DNA of 64,000 nt. Origin: Dryococelus australis. Taxonomy: Eukaryota > Arthropoda > Insecta > Phasmatodea > Phasmatidae. The notes beneath the pieces are model-generated. The model saw only the letters and a program-made list of their open reading frames with translations, did no database searches and was not told where the DNA came from. Below, in pieces: positions 1-10,499 of this stretch. The first letter of the stretch is position 1; each line of letters opens with the position of its first letter. A program made the position numbers and the translations under genes. The DNA is taken from the NCBI GenBank assembly GCA_029891345.1, contig CM057006.1, forward strand, positions 43,499,056 to 43,563,055, in the 5' to 3' direction.

Positions 1-173
1 TTTAGAACCCGTCCAATTTTCAAATGTTTTATGGAAACTAGAGCCATCCAACTTTTTCAGACGAATATGGCGGCGTTTATGACGTTTCAACGACGTCATA
101 ACTGTCCAACTTTATTTGACCAAACTTAATTGGAAGCGGTTTGACGGAAAAATGTTGACAGTGTGATAAGGGC
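1..173 (-). mobile_element. Family H element (TTAA type), truncated by the window edge
   Basis: This segment is the reverse complement of the left part of the complete family H element at 58157-58797, including the stretch that reads GTTTGACGGAAAAATGTTGA near its end. It stops at a GGGC followed by TTTA, where the complete copy has TTAA, so the target site seems to have mutated. The rest of the element lies outside the window. No coding frame is visible. The match to the second copy was seen by eye over about 170 bp with scattered mismatches. Confidence 0.6.
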
Positions 174-522
174 TTTAGAGTGTAGAGCGAATGGCACAGC
201 TACGCACTGTTAACAATCCTGCGACTCTGTGCGAACTTTTCATTTCGCCGTGGCCTGCGAATGCTCAGATAACCGCAGACAGTTATGTGATATCAAGTAA
301 TTGATGACTGCGGTGCCGTGCCATCAGTCAACATCCGACGCGTTGTAATTACATGATCACTTTCAAGACCTGGCATCTGCTACGGTCGGGACACAAAATT
401 ACACTGGCTCGCACCTATGAACAAGTACGTTTACACTGAAAAATTGGACACCTGGTTGTGAGCTTGAAATATTTTTCATTCTATTTACTTTACAGGGTGT
501 GTGAATATATAAAGCTAGTCTA
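174..522. other. Unassigned single-copy-looking stretch
   Basis: I see no open frame, no internal repeat and no match to the repeat families recognised elsewhere in the window. Confidence 0.4.
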
Positions 523-960
523 AAGGCTATTCACGATAAAGTGAGCACTTTTGAAATCAACCTTAGAAAAATGTCACTGCCTCTACCTGCACATATTTTA
601 ACGCGCGCCATGAGTGACATGTGCCCAGTAAAGTTGGTAACGACGGAGGAGAAAGTAATTGCATATTAACGTCGAATAAAAAGTGTTAGGTAACCATTTG
701 TGATAACTTAAATTATTTCTCTCGAGTTCTGTTTTTTTTTTTTTTAATGCATCGAAGTGTAAAAACGAGCTGATTTGTACAGTATTTAGTTTTATAATAA
801 TTTCGCAGTTTCACTCATCCGACGCATGAATAATGTGACGAGGCTCATGGCAATGTTAATTTTATATAAGGCGGAAGAACACACACTACGCGTAGGTAGG
901 TATACAAGTAGCTCTTAATCTGGGCTTCCAAACGTGCTCATTTTACCGTGAACAGCCCGT
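523..960 (+). mobile_element. Family A MITE, copy 1
   Basis: This is a short non-autonomous DNA element of about 438 bp. The left end reads AGGCTATTCACGATAAAGTG and the right end is its inverted counterpart (ACCGTGAACAGCCCG). Both ends abut TA dinucleotides (CTA before, GTA after), which suggests a TA target duplication as in the Tc1/mariner superfamily; that superfamily assignment is inference. The interior holds a poly-T tract near 731-745 and the family-typical block reading GACGCATGAATAA. It has no coding capacity, so any transposase must have come from elsewhere. This orientation is defined as plus for family A. Confidence 0.8.
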
Positions 961-1400
961 ATCCATACAGCAGGGTTCCCAAATTCTGGAACGTAATGTC
1001 AATGCGTTACAATTACAACTATCGTACTTCCACAATTAATTACAATTCTGCTATCAGTTCTTGGGTTCCCGTTTATACCAGTTATCTGTCCAGACTTTTC
1101 TTGTATTAGAAAACTGAACGAAATCGATTCACGACTCTGAAACTTCCAACGTATTGATAGATTTATGGATGTTTATACGAGAATACAGTCGGGCTAAATT
1201 CTTGGTGGGCATCGAGTTTGTGCCATATGGATTCCTAACAGTCAGGGGGTGACTGGTATAAAGACGCTTTGGGAATATAATGACGCTGTGGGAAATCCAT
1301 TTTTTTATAATGCAGTAAAATATGAAATTACGGAACTTCTTCAGTAATCAAAGCTGAATAATTCATTTTTAATTAGTGTTTGTTAAGACCTGGTAAGCAC
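961..1400. other. Unassigned AT-rich stretch
   Basis: No recognisable gene, repeat family or RNA feature. Short T and A runs only. Confidence 0.4.
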
Positions 1401-1403
1401 GTA

Positions 1404-1720
1404 CCCACACAGTAAAACATTTCTGAACGCACTGTTATTTAAATTTCTTTGGAAACTAATTGCTAAAGATTTTCTTGTAAATGTATAACTGAAATACTGC
1501 GTATTTTCAACACATTATTTTATAAAACATACAAAATTGTTTATGTAGCTAAATGTTTATAATGTACTCCAGTTCTACAACACTTGCTTGTTAAAATTCA
1601 GCATTAGTTTTACACGTTCCAGGTTTAGGTTTTGTGAAATTTACTCTAATTTATTTGTAGTGTTACAAAAATATCTTTGGAAACTACTTACCAAAGAATT
1701 TCTTGCAAAAAAAAAAAAGT
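1404..1720. repeat. Family J repeat segment
   Basis: Two related motifs occur here, TTTGGAAACTAATTGCTAAAG near 1448 and TTTGGAAACTACTTACCAAAG near 1676. Each is partly self-complementary and is followed by TTCTTGYAAA. The same motif pair recurs near 14130-14233 and 42045-42360, next to sequence reading ACACAGT or ACACTCT followed by AAAAATG. This suggests an old inverted-repeat element whose limits I cannot fix. Confidence 0.35.
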
Positions 1721-2528
1721 AGTGGATACTTTATCCAGGGTTTGAATCCCAAACCTTACAACGTAATTTGTCATGTTGCCAATTGCAAGAAGGGTATTTT
1801 GAATCATAAATGAAACCCGAACACGTTCGTTGCTTTTTTTTTTAGAGTTACCTCGTGATACTGGTGCCAGTGTCGGAGCCACTGCAGTGACTGCTTATGT
1901 AACGTATTTCGGATATAAAAATAACATCTAATTAGTTACCTCATATCTTTTGTCATGTGTTAAATAGACACAATCTGCGGAGAGTTTATAGCCACGCGTT
2001 TGGGTGTTCAAATTAATACTGTATCACCTCTGATATGTGTTACAATATTACGGCCAATCTCATTGTCTATAAAATATTATTTCTGAGATATGTAATAATA
2101 GCTATGAATGTGTAATGTAATGATAAAATATCGTTGTATATGTGGGTGAGTCTGATAGGTTATATTAATGATATACCTCGGCTGAACTCTATGCTGCCAC
2201 GCTTAAAAAAAAAAAAAAATCGTCGTATTCATCCAAATTTCCATTACTTTTGTAGTTATAAACAATTGGATAATTAATTCTAATAAACAAACAGATAAAT
2301 CTTAATTCAAGTAAATCAATTGAAACGAATAAAATTACTTTGATTTTAATACTGATGAACTAAACCAATTTCAAATGATATGGTACTTTTGCAGAACTTT
2401 AGTTACTAAATATTATACTATACTAATTCTCAAAATTACAAGCAACACCAGTCTGCACATCAACCGATTTATCAACATTTGACTTTACTAGTTCTGGTGT
2501 CATAAATACATTTACATTAGCTCGAGGA
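1721..2528. other. Unassigned AT-rich stretch
   Basis: AT-rich DNA with several A and T homopolymers (for example a run of A near 2205-2219). I see no gene and no repeat family here. Confidence 0.4.
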
Positions 2529-2821
2529 AAAATACGACTTAGCTGTGTCGATAGCGGAAAATAACCGCAACTCTGCCGATGTCGTGGAGTCATCCTTCAC
2601 TGGTGTAGAACCCAGGAACAGCTCTCCCGCTCACCACGGACTGCACATCTCCGGGTGGTGCTCAGCGAACTCGTCCTCTGCGGGCCGGAACAGCGGAGGT
2701 GGGTGCAGAACCGGAACCTCGCCAGAATCCGCAGCCAGTAGCGCTCCTCTCGCAGAATTGGCTCTCCGAACACCAGACACCGCGTCGTCCTTGGTGCGAA
2801 GTCCCAACCAAGAAGTCCTCC
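2522..2821 (-). pseudogene. G+C-rich segment with a once-interrupted minus-strand frame
   Basis: This island is much richer in G+C than its surroundings. On the minus strand one frame is open over about 95 codons with a single TGA in the middle. It contains acidic, proline-containing text such as LHPPPLFRPAEDEFAEHHPE followed after the stop by AGELFLGSTPVKDDS. The composition looks more like protein than the plus-strand frame of 113 codons in the same place. I do not recognise a family. It could be an exon fragment, the tail of a decayed retroelement polyprotein, or chance. Confidence 0.25.
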
Positions 2822-2886
2822 TTCACTGGGCCGTCCTTCCTTCCGGGCTCATCGTACAGCTTATGTCGAATTACTTCTTATTTTAA

Positions 2887-3610
2887 ACATGTATAGGCTC
2901 AGCAGTTCAATAGTGCGTGAATAATTATGTATCTCCGTTGTAAATATCAAATTGTAAGTATTGCCTTCTTTTCTAGCTGGCCTCTCACTGATTCCAAATT
3001 AGAACGAATAAGTTTTTTGTTCTATCAGACTATTGTTCGAACAAAAAAAATGTGATAGGTCGGCTGGTGTGGTCTGATTCTATTGAGAAAACAAAAGGTA
3101 GTGCTTGTTACAAAGACAAATACTCATGCAAAGAAACCATAGATAATCCTTAGACTTATACAACACAAGTGTCAAAACAAACAAGTTTACACATATCACA
3201 TTGAACATACGCTAAACATCTTATACATTGCATTTAAAGTTTGGCATTTAAATCGAGTGTAAAAACATAGAATGATCATTATAAAGTCATAAATATTGAA
3301 GTGTTACACTTTCTTGTGCGACTGAATATAATTTTTTTTTACTGTTGCCGTTTTTGTGAGAGATGGAGAGATAACAAGTTCTGCGAGCACGAAAATAAAA
3401 TAACGTAATTGTGTGTGCGTCGCATACGCGCCGAGTATGCGGTGGTAAGTAATGCGGTGGCCCCGCCACTTTTTCAGCCAATAGGAGCGTCACTCTCCCC
3501 CTTACCCCCTTTGCTGTGTCATTCCCCTTCTGGGTTGATATGAGGTGTTTGGTCACTATTTCAGCGTGTATTAAGCATTTTTAATTAGTGTACACTGCTA
3601 GCGTCATGCC
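2887..3610. other. Unassigned stretch
   Basis: AT-rich to about 3400, then slightly richer in G+C. I see no convincing frame; the 89-codon minus-strand frame here has no protein-like composition. Confidence 0.35.
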
Positions 3611-3614
<4 letters not shown>

Positions 3615-3688
<74 letters not shown>

Positions 3689-3874
3689 TAGCGGATCCGA
3701 CAGACGTTGTCCTGTACATATGTCTTAAATCTCTCCCCCTCTCTCTCCTCCTCTTTTTACCGAATTGTGAATCTAAACCATTCTCGAATCCACTTGAACA
3801 CACACAAATAATTTCATCAAAATCGGTCCAGCCGTTTAGGAGGAGTTCAGTGGCATACACACGCACAGAAGATT

Positions 3875-3920
<46 letters not shown>
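3615..3920 (+). repeat. LINE-tail-like repeat between compound microsatellites
   Basis: An (AT)n tract (3615-3662) runs into (AC)n (3663-3688). Then comes TAGCGGATCCGACAGACG and a body ending in CATCAAAATCGGTCCAGCCG followed by TTTAGGAGGAGTTC, and finally (AT)n and (TG)n to 3919. The CGGTCCAGCCGTTT core is widely seen near the 3' ends of RTE-type non-LTR elements in animals, which also end in simple repeats; that assignment is from general knowledge and is tentative. The body is only about 190 bp and non-coding. Confidence 0.45.
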
Positions 3921-4385
3921 CATGTCTTTGCAAAATAAAAAACAACAATACTTCAGTACAAGTTATTTTATATGAATACTTAAAACACTGGCCTACATGA
4001 AAACGTGCATAAACGCATGCACAAACATCCAATGCACTGTATTAGAGAGCGTGGAAGGGGGGAATGGAGGTAATTTTTAAATGAACAAGGGTATTATCGC
4101 AGAGTGCTTGAGATTTTCCCCTCTCGTAGAAAAATATTTTCCAGCCCCAGTGTTTGGACATCGACTTTTTTTTTTTTTTTTTTTTTTACCGGTGCTTTAG
4201 GTGTATGTTTAGGCTCAATTTACTGTCAGTCGCCCTGCTAGAATACCTTACCAGCTTATGTTTAAAGAAACGCTGCGAAGACCGTCGTTCTCGACTTTTC
4301 TTGCAGGTTAAGGGTAAACCATAGCGAGCAATAGTAGAGTGAAGCACGGGTTCCGGACCATTCTCGTCCTTATCGACACCATCTC
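3921..4385. other. Unassigned stretch with long poly-T
   Basis: A run of about 22 T lies near 4166-4187. No supported gene; the 76-codon minus-strand frame is not recognisable. Confidence 0.35.
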
Positions 4386-4531
4386 CCAGGTTGAATAAAT
4401 GGGCAGCCAGTGCCAATAAGGGCGACCCAGCAAAATTTCACATACTGGGCGAGACCTCTGCCAGGTTAATCACGTACACCCGATGCCGATAAGGGCGACC
4501 CAGCAGTTTTTTCCTATGCTGAGACTTTGAT
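4386..4531. repeat. Two-unit tandem repeat, about 72 bp per unit
   Basis: CCAGGTT near 4386 and again near 4460, and AATAAGGGCGACCCAGCA near 4415 with GATAAGGGCGACCCAGCA near 4487, repeat at a constant spacing of about 72 bp. The units have diverged between these anchors. No function is evident. Confidence 0.5.
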
Positions 4532-4841
4532 CAGTAACCTGTAATTAATCCCGGTAACACCTTTAATTAATCCTTTACCTGTAATTAATGTAGGTGCGAT
4601 TACACATGTGCGATAAACCACTTCCTGGTTTCGGAGCCCGCCGCTCACTCTACTAGCAATATTAAACGCCTCAGTTACATCCGGCCACAAGTAAATATTG
4701 CGACGGCAATGGAAAAAAGCGTGGGCGAGTTTCCCGTGTGTTCAGTTTCCTCAGAATTTCAAGCGGCGACTGTAGGGTTATAATACAGTAATTTGTTCAG
4801 AAATTATACAAAATTGTCACTATACAACCGAAGCAAAATGG

Positions 4842-5589
4842 TGTTACGTGCCGCTGTTCCGCGTCACTGTCGTCTGTTTCTAATCCCGCCTGAGCGAAGA
4901 GGACAGAGGTCGTTATATGATAGCGGTGGCATTGCGAGCGATGGTGGCCGCGTATCAGTTACAGAAAACGAGCCGATACAACAGTCTCTTTAGCGGCTTA
5001 TTCTGCTGACCCTGGTTGTATCGATTTCTGTGTTTATCTTATGAATGCTCTGGATTACTGACCTCGTTCTCTCAGCGCTACTTGGGGTGCGTTGATCCTT
5101 CCAAATGGTAGAGCTAACTCTATAAATATTGCGACTGGTCTCCGGGCTGTGAGTTGAGTTGATGGATGAGTGAACGAGTAGTTGAGTTCCGAGCGATAGA
5201 AGACGAGCAGCGAGAGAAGTGACCAGTGGAAGGGAGGTCTGCGACTGCGAGTATCAAGCAGCGAAGGGCGCGGCTGGCAGGCTGGACCATCGGATTAGAT
5301 GCGTGAGTGAAAGACGTTATAAATGACAACAGATAGACTGAACAGTTCTTAATGAGTATGAGTTAATTGACTGTGACCAACAGAGAAAATTAAGAAGGAC
5401 GTTTACTATAGTTGAAATAGACATTAAATATTGTGCTCGCTGTGAGTAAAAGTTGAGACAGAAGATTTAATGCTGTAAATAATAGCGGAGTGAATAAGTT
5501 ATAAATAAGATCTATTTTATTTTATTTCTTTATTAAGACCCCCATCCCTCACGGACTCAGATACGCCCCTCGGGCGTCTACGTGTAACA
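4842..5589 (+). mobile_element. Possible solo LTR
   Basis: A 748-bp segment begins TGTTACG and ends CGTGTAACA, giving the short inverted TG...CA termini usual for retrovirus-like LTRs. Inside is a promoter-like TATAAATATT at 5121-5130, followed by a purine-rich stretch (GAGCAGCGAGAGAAG near 5206), and an AT-rich segment before the 3' terminal part (5516-5535). No convincing target duplication flanks it: AATGG on the left and ATATT on the right. No gag or pol frame is attached, so if real it is a solo LTR. The orientation follows the TATA box. Confidence 0.4.
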
Positions 5590-5830
5590 ATATTGTGCCT
5601 AATTTGTGGTTTAAATTTTTATAGTAATTTGTAACTACAAGTACCCAATATCTGTATGTACTCACTTAAATGTATACGATAAACCAAGAGAGAAAATTTT
5701 GCAGTACCTGAGTTCAGACGAAACTAACTAATGGTTTTTGTGAGAGTGTATGAATTGTTAGCATTAATGATAGACTGTAGCTTTAATGTGTAGTATATTA
5801 TAATATTCCATGCTTAAGTTTACAAGCATC

Positions 5831-5906
5831 TTAACCCATTAGGCTGACTTCGAATTGTGAAGCATAGCTGCCACTCTTGATTATGCTTCTAGTGTCACTA
5901 GGTTAA
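5831..5906. mobile_element. Tiny TTAA-bounded hairpin element
   Basis: The 76-bp segment begins TTAACCCATTAGGC and ends CACTAGGTTAA, so both ends are TTAA followed inward by CC. A perfect 8-bp stem, GAAGCATA with TATGCTTC, lies in the interior. The start resembles the element at 53858-54136. It may be a heavily deleted TTAA-type MITE or an independent hairpin. Confidence 0.35.
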
Positions 5907-6170
5907 AACATGACGTCACGTAGTGCCATTGCTTTAGTGAATATAACGTAGAAATATAAGCACGTGTTATTCCTGGATGGCTGCTGTAATTCTAGTCATC
6001 TAGACCACCGAAGCATAGAACCAATTTTTTTTTTTTTTACTTTACAAGCAGCGCAATGGCACACTGACAGTATAGTCCGTTTTTTTTTTTTAATTTACGA
6101 AGTTAAATAAAGTCCGCTTTCCGTACAGATATGAAATAACTTGCAGGGCGAATAAAATTAATTTCCATTT
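5907..6170. other. Unassigned stretch
   Basis: Two poly-T runs near 6026 and 6079; nothing else recognised. Confidence 0.35.
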
Positions 6171-7250
6171 TACGAATGTTTACGCTGGGCAGACATAATT
6201 TGAAAACTGTTGCGAAAATTAGCCGCGGGAACGAGCCGTGGAAACGAAGGGCGTTAAATTCTAAATACCATCTGAGAGCAAATCGTAACTACGCCGTTAA
6301 AAAAAAAAAAAGTTAAAAAGAGCATTGCTAACACGAAGCGTACGCGGTGACGATCAAAGTCACGTCCGAGAGAGTAATTATTTAAAAGACGGGCAACTAT
6401 CTCCGAACAACGCTGATATTTGCATAAAGCCTTCCGAGAGGAAGGGACGAAAAAATAAGGGAGAGGGGGAAAATAAGGTTTGCTTGCTTTTTTTAATTGT
6501 GCGCTCTGCAGGTCGCATATTAAAAGCAACGCCGGTCGCGAAGGCTGGAGTCGGTCGTCAACCCCCTGTGGCTAATGAAGTCGCCTGGTCTTCAAGGGTG
6601 CAGCAGTCCCCTCTCCGCCCTCGAACCCCCCCCCCCCCCCCTTTGAGTGTCCTTTCCTCCCTCGCCCAGGTACCGAGATCTCGTGTTACACTAGCCAGCA
6701 GCCGTGGTATTGCCCACGGGTAAAAACGAGATGAAACCAGGCGCGAGAGATAATAAACAGAAGCACGCATTAAAAAAAAAAAAAAAAAATAGAGTTGGAG
6801 TAAGGTGGTCTAAAGAAGGTGGGCGGGGAAGTTTTCAGGCAGGGAGGAAAAATTTAGCGCCGGATTGTTGGCAAGGGGACGCGGTGGAAAGGTTGGGGCG
6901 CGAACTTCGTGCAGTTAGGAAAGGGGACAGGGCTGGATGGTTTTTAAGGAGGGGTGGGGCGGTGGCGTTAAAGAGCTGTTGTTTGCGAAGCTGATAAAAA
7001 CAAAGATTAGCAACTCTGAAGAAAGCGGGCTGGGACCAACAGCGGCAGGCATTAGGGCGGTGTGAAAAAAAAAAAAAAAGAGTCGTGCCAACTGAACGTC
7101 TTCTTTTTTGTTCGAAGCGTGCATTTGCCTGGCGGAGTATCATTAGCATTATGCTTCATGTCGACAAAAATAAAAATTGCGCACAGGGCAAGGGTTTTAT
7201 TGACGTAGCTGAATGATAAGATGAGCTGGGGTAGCAACCTTTAATGAAGG
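6171..7250. other. Non-repetitive G+C-richer island, candidate regulatory DNA
   Basis: About 1 kb in which none of the window's repeat families occurs. It includes CpG-rich text (for example GCGTACGCGGTGACGATC near 6337), a C run near 6628-6641, A runs near 6770-6789 and 7065-7079, and TAATTATT near 6375. Overlapping open frames on both strands are short, rich in homopolymer-encoded residues and unrecognised. I infer possible regulatory or promoter DNA; only conservation could show it. Confidence 0.3.
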
Positions 7251-8127
7251 GGTTTAATTTGATATGATACATAGACAATACAAGACACTGTATTATTAAG
7301 TGTTCGGGGGAGCTAATATAAATGAAAATTATATTAAATTAAATAGTTATTATTACGTTTAACTCATGCCACTATTGGTAATGCCTAAATTGGACAGTCG
7401 CCGCCTTAACACGATGCCGGAGGCTGTGTCTAGTAGAGCGGCTAGCAGCGATCGGACACACCCATTATGTGATCTTCACTGGCTGCTGATGGTCGGGCGT
7501 GGAAAGACGATGCGCACCGCCTCGTGTCGGCCTATAGCGGCACTTTGTTTAGACGTAGATGTCCCCGATCGCTGGTCGGTAAACGAGGTTTCTGCTGCTG
7601 ACCCTTATTTTGCAACAAGCTGTTGTAATATCCCTAGCGTCCTGGGTTACTGAAGGTGCGAGGCCGTGTTCATGCGGAGTGTTAAGCTAAGGCTTGATCA
7701 TAACACAGCGCCTGTAGCCATTCTGCTGCTGTCAGTTTCATTTGCAGAAACGAGCGGAAGCACTGACAGTACCGCAGAGGAAGTTGCGGTAGTGACGAGG
7801 TTTCCTTTCGAGCAACGTGAGTTGTATGCGAGAACACGACTGAGGGGCAAAGACGATGGAGGGCAGAATTCGATATTGCGCCACGGACACATGCAGCAAC
7901 GACAAGTTTCAAAGGGACGAGAACTGTGTGTGATGTGAAGAGAGGACGGCGCGGCAGGAAGAGAGTGACAACGGACGAATGAATTGTGTGTTACACGCAT
8001 CCACACTTTTCCACGGTGGACCGGAAGTCAGCAATGGCAAGCTCCGCGGGAGGGAAGTGTCGGAGGAAAATAAAGTGCCCACCGCATTTTAAAGCAAGTA
8101 AAGTGGAATATTTGCATTCCAACGTTA
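7251..8127. other. Unassigned stretch
   Basis: Moderate G+C content with several overlapping frames of 76-102 codons on both strands (7366-8006). None has recognisable motifs, and the mutual overlap argues against coding. It lies immediately upstream of the transposase-like relic and may belong to the same decayed element. Confidence 0.3.
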
Positions 8128-8510
8128 CTTCACGCTGTGGATGATGACAATCCAGACATGCCTGTCGAATTCTGTGAGTGAATCGTGAACATGTGCAACG
8201 ACAACAAACATTTGTATTGCCATTGTTGTTTGGGCCGATCAAACTCCCCTCATCGCACAAGTTTCCGAGTTAACGTCATGGTATGCGTATGTAAGCAGAG
8301 AACTTTCTGGGTTATTCTTTGACGGAGTGGTCGCCTGTGAAAAGTTGCCGTACCATATTGCAGGGAAGCCTTCAGCCCGGACAATTGCTTTCTCTAGTGG
8401 GCCAGTGCACCGCAACAGTACCATGATGAAACATTTGTGGGGTGATGTACAGGCCGATGAGGAAGTGTTGAGTGTCCTCCCAGATCTCCAGATTTAAGGG
8501 GTTAAAATCC
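8128..8510 (+). pseudogene. Decayed Tc1/mariner-type transposase relic
   Basis: A plus-strand frame from about 8128 reads VEFCE*IVNMCNDNKHLYC, with an in-frame TGA. It resembles the region just before the second catalytic motif in a large arthropod family of Tc1/mariner-like transposases, which commonly reads as EFCEW followed by a short spacer and SDEA. The catalytic aspartate segment is not preserved. From about 8322 another frame (FFDGVVACEKLPYHIAGKPS onward) stays open to a stop near 8495 and could be a frameshifted continuation. Stops and frame changes show it is dead. Confidence 0.35.
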
Positions 8511-8988
8511 TAGATATTTTGATTCTATATTTATCTCCTCGTAACTCATCTTTATTATTTCACCTTGTAATTTCTAGGCTTTCATGACATGCAGCAGTAC
8601 TTAATATAATTTTATGAACTGAAGTGTACTGACCGTCATCCATATTTTCTGATGCGAGACTGAAATCAATAAATAATTGGGTTATCTTCAATTAAGATGA
8701 CACAGGCTGCAACAATCAGTTATCAATTATATACTACACCAGATTTTTTAAAATACGAATTTAAAAAGTAAGCCACGAGGAAATTTCAATAAATCCAAGG
8801 TTTTCAAGGAAACTTCCACCTTAACGCCGTTAGAATTTTATCCATGGGGAACTCTGTGGAACACTGCATACGTCACGTAGCCACGGACACTGGATGCCAC
8901 GGGAGAAGCGATTGTGACCACCTGTGAGTCCACTTCCATGGAAACTGTACTCATTGTTTGTCGTCCTATTCTAAAGCACTGCAAACTA
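8511..8988. other. Unassigned stretch
   Basis: No frame or repeat recognised. Confidence 0.35.
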
Positions 8989-9381
8989 TGTCTTGCTTAA
9001 GTCGTACTTGTGTGTACGTTGTGTATTCTTCCGCCTTATGTAAAATGAACATCGTCATGCGCCTCGTCACTTTATTCATTCTTCGGTCAAGTAAAACTGT
9101 GAATTTGTTATAAAATAAAATATTTATCAAATCTGCTCTTTTTTACACCTCGATGCATTAAAAAAAACTGAACGCTAAAAAAATCATTTAAGTTATCAAA
9201 AATGGCTACCTAACACCTTCTATTCCTCGTTAAGATGTGGGACGACTTTCCCTCCATCGTTACCAACTTTACTGGGCGCATGTCACTCAATGCGTTCGTT
9301 AAAATATATGCAGTTAGGAGCAGTGACTTTTTTCTAAGGTTTGATTTCAAAAGTGCTCACGTTATCGCGAACAGCCTGTAT
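8989..9381 (-). mobile_element. Family A MITE, copy 2, one end missing
   Basis: Reverse orientation. The family-right end (left here) starts inside the subterminal block CTTGCTTAAGTCGTACTTG and lacks the terminal inverted repeat. The other end is complete (GTTATCGCGAACAGCCTG). The interior retains ACCAACTTTACTGGGCGCAT, one of the best-conserved blocks of the family. Confidence 0.75.
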
Positions 9382-10231
9382 TAACATTTGCACACACCCA
9401 ACGTTGTTCGTATAGTGTCGAATACAATCAGCCCCATTATATTGTCTTAAATAGTCTGTTATTCTTGTTCAAATAGTGTGAACATTCATTTTGGACACTC
9501 GGTATTTGGCATTAAATCGAAACCAATAAAAATCACCCCTGCCCCCCTTTTTTTTTTCTTTTCATTTCGCAGTAATTTATCTAAGTCGGTGACTATGTTC
9601 ATGAACGTGATAACAGGAAGCACTCGTCACTCATGCGATTTGTCACTAACGTGACGTGTAACAAAAAAAGCTAACACAGAAACAGTCTAAATTTCAATGT
9701 TGATTATGCAGTGTAAAAGTATTCGATGTTCAAGACGTGGATCTGGTGATTATTGTAAGTCTGACTTCCGTATGTGTGTGTTTTGTCAGTGACTGCTAGT
9801 ACGTTATGGAAGGTCCTGCACAGCAGAACAGCCTCGGGCGTCGACACATGAGTCTTTAAGAAATTAATCGATTCAAACCCAGGTGCACAACGCAAGCAAG
9901 CGCGCAATAAAAACACACACGCAAATATTTGCGTGCGTGCACGTACGACGGGAAGAAAATATCACTAAGTTTACGTGTTCGTTTTGTTCGCATGCGATGG
10001 AAGGTTATGTAACCGTCCACTCAAACCTGATCAGGGCTTCAGGAAAGTTTGAAGTTACCAGGAAAATATTATAGTCACGGAGGTGAATGGTAATACAACG
10101 TAGAATCGCTTTACATAAATCGCTGCCAACGTTACTCTTGCGTAATCTAGGCAGTGTTTAGATTGAGATTTATGTAGCACCAGTAAGGAAATATTTTCCA
10201 GGTTTTTTTCCTTGCAATGTTGTTCTGCTAT
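9382..10231. other. Unassigned stretch
   Basis: No gene recognised. A perfect 14-bp palindrome CGCAAATATTTGCG lies near 9920, and ACAC- and GCGTGC-type simple sequence surrounds it. Confidence 0.35.
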
Positions 10232-10470
10232 AGGCTATTCGCGGTAAAGTGGGCACTTTTAAAAGCTCTCTCATCTCGAATAACAGTCGGTAAATATATC
10301 TTATTTTAGTCTTGCGCGTTAACTTCCGAGTGCGGTAGAATATACATATTGTGTTTCTTACTTGCACGGCAATATTTATTTTAAAAGGTACTTAAAGGGG
10401 GAAAAAAATTGGCTGAAAGAAAAAAGTAACTAAGGCCTCAAAAAGTGCTCACTTTACCGTGAACGGCCTA
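10232..10470 (+). mobile_element. Family B MITE, copy 1
   Basis: A 239-bp element with ends AGGCTATTCGCGGTAAAGTG and the inverse of AGGCCGTTCACGGTAAAGTG, flanked by CTATA and TATAA. This gives palindromic TAGGC...GCCTA ends next to TA. The interior contains CAATATTTATTTTAAAA and a GGCTGAAAGAAAAAAG stretch shared with the copies at 15439 and 29995. Non-coding. Confidence 0.75.
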
Positions 10471-10499
10471 TAATCGCGAACCATCCCCCAAGCAAGCGA

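Noticed and set aside
3585..3923. 112-codon minus-strand frame
   Set aside because: Mostly Thr-His, Ile-Tyr and Cys-Val repeats from microsatellites.
6325..6723. 132-codon plus-strand frame
   Set aside because: Contains a poly-Pro run encoded by a C homopolymer and overlaps a minus-strand frame; no recognised family.
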